A DNA stretch of 9,908 nt from Campylobacteraceae bacterium (lineage in GTDB: Bacteria > Campylobacterota > Campylobacteria > Campylobacterales > Sulfurovaceae). A program made the translations under genes and the position numbers. Positions 1 through 8,230 of this stretch are shown piece after piece. Position 1 is the stretch's first letter. Each line of letters starts with the position of its first letter. Where the stretch lies: NCBI GenBank assembly GCA_027002665.1, contig JALWZK010000334.1:1-9908 (forward strand), read 5' to 3'. The notes under the pieces were generated by a model. The model was not told the DNA's origin. It did not search any database and worked only from the letters and a program-made list of their open reading frames with translations.

Positions 1-248
1 GGAGCCGAATTCGATCTTGACCAACTCTAGATTCAGACGAAAAACAGAAGCTTGCTCACAAAAAGCATCCGCTCATAACCCGAATAAGACCGGGTTACAA
101 CCCTCTGGTATGGATAGTGTTCAAAATTTACCATTTTTCAGCAGCTTGAACTATATAATAAGTTACGAAGCAACGTTTATGGTGCGAAACCGAAAACCCG
201 TACTCCGGCTACTCGCCCACCTCATCGATCACCATTCGGACTCACGAA
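1..248 (+). other. Leader region upstream of the sucA fragment, from a different genome than the rest of the window
   Basis: This stretch holds no gene I can name. One frame reads nine codons (GAEFDLDQL) and stops at 28-30, which could be the C-terminus of an upstream gene cut by the window edge, but it is too short to identify. Another frame is open from base 2 to 256, but its product is rich in scattered Arg, Ser and Asn, has no recognisable family features and has no ribosome binding site, so I do not call it a gene. In many proteobacteria sdhB or another TCA gene lies upstream of sucA; nothing here confirms that. The base composition (more GC and more CpG) matches the sucA fragment and not the AT-rich DNA after about 690. 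Confidence 0.5.
76..97 (+). repeat. Perfect 7-bp inverted repeat (hairpin) upstream of sucA
   Basis: The arms are TAACCCG (76-82) and CGGGTTA (91-97), separated by 8 bases. No T-run follows, so it is not a canonical intrinsic terminator. It may be the 3' hairpin of an upstream transcript that ends at the stop codon at 28-30, or a leader structure of sucA. The role is inferred from position only. Confidence 0.35.
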
Positions 249-683
249 ATGAATAACCTTTTGCAGCAATTTAAAGATTCTTCAGCCTATTACGGCTCAA
301 ACGCCTATTTTATCGAAGAATTGTACGAAAAGTATCTTCACGATCCGGATTCGGTTCCTGAAACCTGGCGAGAAAAATTCAAAGTACTGCCCAGAACCAA
401 TGGTGAACAGGTCGAAATTCCTCATGCACCCATCAGAGCCCGGTTTAAGAATCTGACCAGCAGCGCACGTATTTCGTCGCCGCAAACCGACACTTTGTTT
501 ATCGAAGCGATGCTGCAGAAGCAATCGTCGGTCACTCGCTTAATTCATCAATTTCGGGTCAGCGGCCACAGTCAGGCTACCTGTGACCCGCTTAATCTTC
601 ATCCACATCCCCAAACACCTGATCTGGATCCAATTTATTACGGACTGAGCGATCTGGATATGGATACTCTGTTTGATAAAACA
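249..683 (+). CDS. sucA: 2-oxoglutarate dehydrogenase E1 component, N-terminal fragment only (chimeric 3' end)
   Basis: SucA is the thiamine-diphosphate decarboxylase of the 2-oxoglutarate dehydrogenase complex in the cytoplasmic TCA cycle. The first ~144 residues align by eye with the E. coli SucA N-terminus: an IEELYEKYLHDPDSV segment like IEQLYEDFLTDPDSV, then a W-R-x-x-F element, an INAYRFRGH-like stretch (LIHQFRVSGH), a CDPLNL equivalent of LDPLGL, and LDPIYYGLSDLDMDTLF matching LDPSFHDLTEADFQETF. The full enzyme has about 930 residues, so the TPP-binding and catalytic domains are absent and the fragment cannot be active. The start at 249 fits the family N-terminus; a weak GGA lies 8 bases upstream. 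No Ile codon here is ATA, in contrast to everything after 720. The reading frame continues without a stop into an unrelated FtsH-like protein, so the true 3' part of sucA is missing. The source is probably a gammaproteobacterium; the family call is firm, the taxon is not. Confidence 0.85.
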
Positions 684-695
684 GTGGTCTATTAT
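672..695. other. Chimeric junction between the sucA fragment and the FtsH-like gene
   Basis: SucA similarity ends around Phe142-Asp143 (codons at 672-677), and FtsH-like membrane-proximal sequence starts within a few codons (VVYYKEKPSEE, codons 684-716). Composition and codon use change at the same place: ATA Ile codons appear from 720 on and are frequent thereafter. The exact join cannot be placed to the base. A mis-assembly, an amplification chimera or a genuine recombination would look the same from sequence alone; the first two seem more likely because both genes are truncated at the join. Confidence 0.75.
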
Positions 696-2090
696 AAGGA
701 GAAGCCTTCAGAAGAGATTATAAATATCTTATTACTCATATTTGTAATTGCTTTTACCCTCTATATCCTTATATCAATTAAAAGAAAGCAAGCGAGACAT
801 GAGTCTCTTATAGAGGAACAGAAAGAGTTAAATAGTATAGATATAGGGCAACAGAGTGTAACTCCACAGATACCCAAGATTGACTTCTCCAATGTGGCAG
901 GTATTGAGGAGGTTAAGGAGGAGTTGAGAGAGATTATTGACTTTTTAAAAAATCCTCAAAAATATAGAGATTTTGATATTCGCCTTCCAAAAGGTGTGCT
1001 TTTAATAGGTCCTCCCGGTGTCGGTAAAACCTTAGTTGCAAAGGCAGTTGCAGGTGAGGCAGATGTTCCATTTTTCTATCAAAGTGCCGCTTCATTTGTT
1101 CAGATATATGTCGGAATGGGTGCGAAGAGGGTAAATGAACTCTTTACAAGAGCAAAACAGATGGCACCCAGCATTATATTTATTGATGAGATAGATGCAG
1201 TTGGAAAGAGTAGAGGGGGGGGATTTAGTAATGATGAGAGAGAGGGAACTCTAAATCAACTATTGACAGAGATGGACGGTTTTGAGGAGAGTTCTGGAGT
1301 TATAGTTCTTGCGGCTACAAATAAGATAGAGGTTCTGGATGATGCCCTACTTAGAGCTGGTAGGTTTGATAGAAGAATCTATATTCCACTTCCCGATTTT
1401 AAAGAGAGAGTTAGCACTCTCAAACTATACCTAAAAGATAAAAAACACAATATAGATATCGATAGAGTTGCAAGAATAACTATAGGCTTCAATACAGCAG
1501 CCTTAGAGACTCTAATTAATGAAGCTGCACTATATGCACTTAGATTAAATAAAAAAATAATTGAAGATAGTGATATAGATTCTGTAAAAGATAAAGTCCT
1601 CTTAGGAAAACATAAAATACTCTCATTTACAGAGGAGGAGCAGAAAATTCAAGCTCTCTATCAGAGTGCTAAGGTGGTCACTGCTCTATGGTTGGAGGTG
1701 GAATTTGATAAGATAGGTTTAATATCATCAAGTTTTATACCTCACCATAACGAGATACTCTCAAAGACAATTCTAAAAAATGAGTTAAAGGTTCTTCTAT
1801 CTGGAAGAGTAGCCACACAGGAGAAGTATAATGAGCTTTTTACAAATGCAAAGGAGGATATTGCCAAGGCTAAACTCTTAAGTCAGAAAATTATAGAGGA
1901 GTTTGCAATGGCAGATAACTACTTCTCATCTCATATGGATATTGAGACACTTTTGCATGATGCCACACTTGAAGTAAAATCTCTACTCTCTAAGTTGGAT
2001 AGAGTAGTGGTGGAGATTCAAAAATATCTCTTAGAGCATGAGACAATAACATTTCAAGAGGCAAAGAGGATATTAGATGAGATATTTTAA
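684..2090 (+). CDS. FtsH-like membrane AAA+ ATPase lacking the zinc-protease motif; 5' end missing
   Basis: FtsH proteins are membrane-anchored hexameric AAA+ unfoldases fused to a zinc protease that degrades membrane and short-lived proteins. Numbering from the ATG at 249: one hydrophobic segment at ~157-177 matches FtsH TM2; the AAA+ module follows with Walker A GPPGVGKT (254-261), an aromatic pore loop QIYVGMGA, Walker B IIFIDEID with D313/E314, and the Arg-finger region LLRAGRFDRR (R369, R372). In the C-terminal domain the place of the canonical AYHEAGHA reads LYQSAKVV (Q472-K475), so the HEXXH zinc site is absent; a later NAKEDIAKA element resembles the region with the third metal ligand. 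This predicts an ATPase/unfoldase or chaperone without FtsH-type proteolysis. It resembles the second, divergent FtsH-like protein found in Helicobacter and Campylobacter beside true FtsH; that orthology is from memory. TM1 and the periplasmic domain are lost at the chimeric junction, so the native start is not in the window. An 8-G tract lies at 1215-1222. The stop overlaps bioV by 14 bases, suggesting a shared transcript. Confidence 0.85.
   Translation: MVYYKEKPSEEIINILLLIFVIAFTLYILISIKRKQARHESLIEEQKELNSIDIGQQSVTPQIPKIDFSNVAGIEEVKEELREIIDFLKNPQKYRDFDIRLPKGVLLIGPPGVGKTLVAKAVAGEADVPFFYQSAASFVQIYVGMGAKRVNELFTRAKQMAPSIIFIDEIDAVGKSRGGGFSNDEREGTLNQLLTEMDGFEESSGVIVLAATNKIEVLDDALLRAGRFDRRIYIPLPDFKERVSTLKLYLKDKKHNIDIDRVARITIGFNTAALETLINEAALYALRLNKKIIEDSDIDSVKDKVLLGKHKILSFTEEEQKIQALYQSAKVVTALWLEVEFDKIGLISSSFIPHHNEILSKTILKNELKVLLSGRVATQEKYNELFTNAKEDIAKAKLLSQKIIEEFAMADNYFSSHMDIETLLHDATLEVKSLLSKLDRVVVEIQKYLLEHETITFQEAKRILDEIF
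1215..1222 (+). repeat. Homopolymeric G8 tract inside the FtsH-like coding sequence
   Basis: Eight consecutive G residues encode Gly323-Gly325 in the loop just after Walker B. Such runs stand out in AT-rich DNA. In Campylobacter and Helicobacter, G tracts of about this length can slip and switch genes on or off. The frame given here is intact. Slippage is a possibility by analogy, not something the sequence shows, and the tract is also prone to sequencing error. Confidence 0.8.
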
Positions 2091-2586
2091 TGGTTTCTCT
2101 CTAAAAAATGAAGAGATTCTATTTAAAGATTATCTAATAGATAACGATTTTACTGTTGCAGGATTTAGTTATGGTGCCATTAAGGCATTTGAAGAGGTCT
2201 ATAACTCTACAATAAGGGTTGATAGATTAATTCTACTCTCACCCGCCTTTTTTCAGAATCATAAAAAGAGCTTTATTAGAACTCAGCTAAGATACTTTAA
2301 ATCGAATAGAGATAGCTATCTTAAAGAGTTTTTAAAAAATATAGCCTATCCATCAGCTATAGACCTCACCCAATATATATCCAACGGGACTATTGATGAA
2401 CTTGAAGATTTACTTCTATATAGATGGAGTGAAGAGAGACTATTAGAGCTAATTCAGAGAGGTGTTACTCTGGAGGTATTTATTGGTGGTATGGATAAAA
2501 TTATAGATAGTGAAATGGTATTTAATTTCTTTTCCAAAATCACAACAACATATCTTTTAAAAGATAAAGGGCATATTTTACACTAA
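2077..2586 (+). CDS. bioV: Pimeloyl-ACP methyl ester esterase BioV (biotin precursor synthesis)
   Basis: BioV hydrolyses the methyl ester of pimeloyl-ACP, releasing pimeloyl-ACP for the biotin ring-assembly enzymes. It does the job of E. coli BioH after BioC-primed fatty acid synthesis and was first characterised in Helicobacter. The 169-residue protein is a compact alpha/beta hydrolase: nucleophile elbow GFSYGA with Ser31, a probable acid at Asp140 in IGGMDKIID, and the catalytic His166 in KGHILH at the very end. The N-terminus RYFNGFSLKNE and the segment LILLSPAFFQ are typical of the Campylobacterota family. It is much shorter than BioH (~256 residues) because the lid is small. The ATG at 2077 has an AGAGGA ribosome binding site at 2065-2070, inside the preceding gene, which it overlaps by 14 bases, so translation may be coupled. 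No bio genes (bioC, F, A, D, B) are in the window. There is no signal peptide; it should be cytosolic. Confidence 0.87.
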   Translation: MRYFNGFSLKNEEILFKDYLIDNDFTVAGFSYGAIKAFEEVYNSTIRVDRLILLSPAFFQNHKKSFIRTQLRYFKSNRDSYLKEFLKNIAYPSAIDLTQYISNGTIDELEDLLLYRWSEERLLELIQRGVTLEVFIGGMDKIIDSEMVFNFFSKITTTYLLKDKGHILH

Positions 2587-2682
2587 TTTGAGAGAAAAAT
2601 AGTAACTGCAAAAAAAGCCAAAAAAATTAAAAAATCAAATAACTAAACAATCCACCATTTAAAAGAATAGACAATTTATAAC

Positions 2683-2691
2683 TGTTATAAT
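2683..2691 (+). promoter_or_regulatory. Extended -10 promoter (TGTTATAAT) for pyrG-recJ
   Basis: A perfect TGnTATAAT lies 28 bases upstream of the pyrG ATG, with a start site expected near 2698. No good -35 hexamer is seen. Upstream at 2595-2634 are several A-tracts (A5, A7, A7, A6) at roughly 9-16 base spacing, as is usual for housekeeping promoters in Campylobacterota, although they lie further upstream than typical. A GAGGA ribosome binding site at 2709-2713 precedes the start by 6 bases. The rest of 2587-2719 is AT-rich, with no gene and no convincing terminator for bioV. Confidence 0.72.
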
Positions 2692-2719
2692 GCCAATTAT
2701 CATTTAATGAGGAAGATAA

Positions 2720-5936
<3,217 letters not shown>

Positions 5937-5945
5937 AATCTTTAC

Positions 5946-5974
5946 GCTAGATAATCTCAATTATCTAGCTTTTT
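5946..5974 (+). terminator. Intrinsic terminator of the pyrG-recJ operon, overlapping the 3' end of the opposing nnrS gene
   Basis: A perfect 10-bp stem, GCTAGATAAT (5946-5955) and ATTATCTAGC (5960-5969), with a CTCA loop is followed by five T at 5970-5974. It starts 9 bases after the recJ stop. The loop contains the stop codon of the convergent gene, and the right arm plus T-run encode its last residues (KKLDN). On the minus strand no uninterrupted T-run follows the stem, so termination is expected mainly in the plus direction. The stem is AT-rich, so efficiency is uncertain. Confidence 0.82.
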
Positions 5975-7120
5975 CCCAAAAATTAAAACTCCAAAAAACT
6001 TAAATGCCCAAATGGCAAACAGCACAATCCAGACAGTTATAGTCATATCAAACCAAAATAGAAAATTCCAATGAAATGCAAATATAAGAGATGTAACAAT
6101 TCTACTAATTACGACTACTTGTGTCCAATAGAATAGTATCTTTGTCCACTCATCGGCTATCAATCGGTTTTCAGAGTGTCCCAATGTGACTCTTGTGCCA
6201 AAACCTATAAGCATAGTCAATATAAATCCAAGCACCAATATATGAATATCTAAGAATAGAAAATTTGCCCCACTAAATATTGCTATTAGATTACTAACTC
6301 CCGAAAATAGAAATGCTGTAGGTATCCAGAATAGTGCAAGATGAAGTATCCACAATAGAGGATTTTTATTTGGAAATGGAAGCTCCCAATTTAAGAGTTC
6401 ATTCCCTATGATATAGACCAATAGAAAATCCACTATAAATGAGAGATGAGGAACTATAGTTTCCAATATCACATGTAGTCCCAATAGAGTTGCTATTACC
6501 TTTATCAGATTTAAATCCTTTTCACCTGTCGCATTGGAGAAGAATGGCACCATTCGTTGGGCAACGGAGAATGTAACCATAAAGAGATATAGGTATATAG
6601 CTATCTGTATAGCAAAATTTATAATAAAATCGGACTCAAATAGATACCCGATAGTAAAGAGTATATCTGAAACTCCCCCCATAGCCATAGAGATTAAAAT
6701 CCAAAACATATCATGCTTATCTTTTACTACAGAGTTCCTATAAATCTTACGAAGAATATTGATAGATAGAAGGTGTCCAATGAGAGTTACTATTATACCC
6801 ATAGTTGCAATAGAACTAAGTGTAAGAGAGCCTATTGTCAATAGCAGACTACCAATGGCAAATGGAATAACTATTGTCATATAGACAATCTTCTCTATCG
6901 GTGGAGTTGCCGAAAATCGAGGAAATGTTGTAAAGAGAAATGCTAAAAATGCGGGTGTAAACATAAGATATATAAGTGAATAGGCGTGATAGTTTGGTAT
7001 TAGAATAGTTGGAGCTATAATGCTCTTTGAAAAAAGAGCAAATAGGAGCATAGATATAATAGCATTACTAAAAGCCAATACAAAAAATGGCTGATGTGGT
7101 TGTGATAAAAAATATTTCAT
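5957..7120 (-). CDS. nnrS: NnrS family polytopic membrane protein (nitrosative stress / denitrification associated)
   Basis: NnrS proteins are haem- and copper-containing inner-membrane proteins linked to protection from nitric oxide and often encoded with denitrification genes; their chemistry is not settled. The 387 residues form about eleven to twelve hydrophobic segments. Family motifs are QPFFVLAF (10-17), the short YHAYSL (44-49), TTFPRFSATPP (64-74), QRMVPFF (188-194), DIHILVLGF (291-299) and GTRVTLGHS (308-316). The WHAHEM motif of alphaproteobacterial NnrS is here YHAYSL: His45 is kept, but the second His and the Glu are replaced by Tyr and Ser, a form I associate with Campylobacterota members. 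The ATG at 7120 has AAGGA at 7132-7128. It lies downstream of ppaC on the same strand, 77 bases apart with a palindrome and a possible -10 between, so it may be transcribed separately. No nitrate, nitrite or NO reductase gene is in the window to confirm the context. Confidence 0.87.
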   Translation of the reverse strand: MKYFLSQPHQPFFVLAFSNAIISMLLFALFSKSIIAPTILIPNYHAYSLIYLMFTPAFLAFLFTTFPRFSATPPIEKIVYMTIVIPFAIGSLLLTIGSLTLSSIATMGIIVTLIGHLLSINILRKIYRNSVVKDKHDMFWILISMAMGGVSDILFTIGYLFESDFIINFAIQIAIYLYLFMVTFSVAQRMVPFFSNATGEKDLNLIKVIATLLGLHVILETIVPHLSFIVDFLLVYIIGNELLNWELPFPNKNPLLWILHLALFWIPTAFLFSGVSNLIAIFSGANFLFLDIHILVLGFILTMLIGFGTRVTLGHSENRLIADEWTKILFYWTQVVVISRIVTSLIFAFHWNFLFWFDMTITVWIVLFAIWAFKFFGVLIFGKKLDN

Positions 7121-7138
7121 AAAATATCCTTTTTAAAA

Positions 7139-7156
7139 TTATCCATAATAGGATAA
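7139..7156. promoter_or_regulatory. Palindrome TTATCC-N6-GGATAA in the nnrS leader
   Basis: Perfect 6-bp arms at 7139-7144 and 7151-7156 flank ATAATA. It sits between the ppaC stop and the nnrS start, 18 bases upstream of the nnrS ATG and downstream of the possible -10. It does not match the FNR/CRP pattern TTGAT-N4-ATCAA or the Campylobacter NssR-type TTAAC-N4-GTTAA, being longer. On the minus strand TTTT follows the arm, so it may instead be a weak ppaC terminator. An operator and a weak terminator are both open. Confidence 0.4.
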
Positions 7157-7180
7157 CTTAAAAATAATAAAATAAAAGAT

Positions 7181-7186
7181 ATTATA
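7181..7186 (-). promoter_or_regulatory. Possible -10 element for nnrS
   Basis: Read on the minus strand this is TATAAT, about 60 bases upstream of the nnrS ATG. It lacks the TG extension seen at the other promoters here and lies in very AT-rich DNA where such a hexamer can occur by chance, so support is weak. nnrS may alternatively be read through from ppaC. Confidence 0.35.
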
Positions 7187-7197
7187 TTAAAATTTAT

Positions 7198-8115
7198 CTA
7201 AAATTGTTTCTCTAAAAATGGAATAATCTGTTTTTTACGACTCATTACCTTTGGAAGCCAAGCTTCATTCCTATCTAAGTTGATATTAAAGGCTCTCTCT
7301 ATCTTGGATATACTATCACTCACCACTAAGAGTTGGGACCCCTCTTTAATAATATCTGTAAGAAGAAGTAGAACTGTATCTCTCTCCCCCTCATCTTTTA
7401 CTTTTTGCATAGCACTAAATAGCTCATCTTTCATATTATCAAATACGGTTAGGTCCACAACCTCAAGTTGTCCAACTCCAACCTTAGCTCCACCCATATT
7501 AAAATCTTTAAAATCTCGTAATACCAACTCCTCTTTGGTGGCATTTAAAACATTTGATTTAACTGTAAACATCTCCATTCCAAGAGCTTTATAATCCTCT
7601 ACCCCTGCAATCTGAGCCAACTCCTTACAGGCTTTTGTATCCTCCTTTGTGCATGTTGGAGATTTAAATATAACTGTATCACTAAGTATTGCACACATCA
7701 TTATTCCAGCCAAATCTTTTGGAATTTCAACCCCATAGTAGTCGAACATCTGCTTTACAATGGTATTTGAACACCCAACAGGTCTAACCCACATCTCTAA
7801 TGGAGAGTCTGTTGTTAAATCTCCCAACTTATGGTGGTCTATAATTCCCAATATGGTAGCCTCATCAATATCTTTTGGACTCTGTGAACGCTCCATAAAA
7901 TCTATTAGATATACACGCTCTCCCGCATAGGTTGTCTTTAACTCCGGTGCTTTAAATCCAAATCTATTCAATATAAATTTAGTCTCTGGATTTAGCTCCC
8001 CCTGTCTTGTAGGGGTTGTATCCTCTCCCAATTGGTTTTTAAGATAAGATAGAGATATAGCTCCAACAATGGAGTCGCTATCTGGTGTAGTGTGTCCGAA
8101 TATATAAATTGACAT
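7198..8115 (-). CDS. ppaC: Manganese-dependent (family II) inorganic pyrophosphatase
   Basis: PpaC hydrolyses cytosolic pyrophosphate to phosphate, pulling biosynthetic reactions forward. The 305 residues align along their length with Bacillus subtilis PpaC (309). The DHH domain has GHTTPDSD with metal ligands His8, Asp12 and Asp14, an LIDFMERSQ segment with Asp72, IIDHHKL with D93-H94-H95, the VGCSNTIV stretch, and LSDTVIFKSPTCT with Asp146. The C-terminal DHHA2 domain ends in SRKKQIIPFL with Arg293 and Lys294 for substrate binding. One oddity is that the usual DHNE at the Asp72 motif reads DFME; the aspartate ligand is kept. There are no CBS domains, so no adenine-nucleotide regulation of the CBS type is expected. 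The ATG at 8115 has AAGGA at 8122-8126 and an extended -10 promoter at 8149-8141. The next gene in the same direction is nnrS; no functional link is evident. Confidence 0.96.
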   Translation of the reverse strand: MSIYIFGHTTPDSDSIVGAISLSYLKNQLGEDTTPTRQGELNPETKFILNRFGFKAPELKTTYAGERVYLIDFMERSQSPKDIDEATILGIIDHHKLGDLTTDSPLEMWVRPVGCSNTIVKQMFDYYGVEIPKDLAGIMMCAILSDTVIFKSPTCTKEDTKACKELAQIAGVEDYKALGMEMFTVKSNVLNATKEELVLRDFKDFNMGGAKVGVGQLEVVDLTVFDNMKDELFSAMQKVKDEGERDTVLLLLTDIIKEGSQLLVVSDSISKIERAFNINLDRNEAWLPKVMSRKKQIIPFLEKQF

Positions 8116-8140
8116 ATATCATCCTTCTAATTTTTAAGGA

Positions 8141-8149
8141 ATTATAGCA
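8141..8149 (-). promoter_or_regulatory. Extended -10 promoter (TGCTATAAT) for ppaC
   Basis: On the minus strand TGCTATAAT runs from 8149 to 8141, 25 bases upstream of the ppaC ATG, predicting a start site near 8134 and a short leader with AAGGA. It matches the TGnTATAAT form of the other two strong promoters in the window. No -35 hexamer is evident. Confidence 0.7.
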
Positions 8150-8181
8150 AATTGAATTAAATCTATATAATAATCTTTCTA

Positions 8182-8190
8182 TGTTATAAT
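8182..8190 (+). promoter_or_regulatory. Extended -10 promoter (TGTTATAAT) for the molybdopterin oxidoreductase
   Basis: TGTTATAAT is identical to the pyrG element and lies 40 bases before the GTG start at 8231. The predicted start site is near 8197, followed by a leader with a T5-A9 run (8197-8210) and an AAGG ribosome binding site at 8219-8222. It is divergent from the ppaC promoter, with about 33 bases between the two -10 elements, so the two genes share one short control region. Confidence 0.7.
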
Positions 8191-8230
8191 ATTTACTTTT
8201 TAAAAAAAAATTAAGAATAAGGTTGAGATA

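Noticed and set aside
17..256. 79-codon open frame upstream of sucA
   Set aside because: It overlaps the sucA start in another frame, begins with TTG, has no ribosome binding site, and its product shows no family features or convincing protein-like composition.
249..2090. A genuine SucA-FtsH fusion protein
   Set aside because: Both partners are truncated at the join and the DNA composition changes there; I annotated two fragments instead, while listing the fusion as a hypothesis to test.
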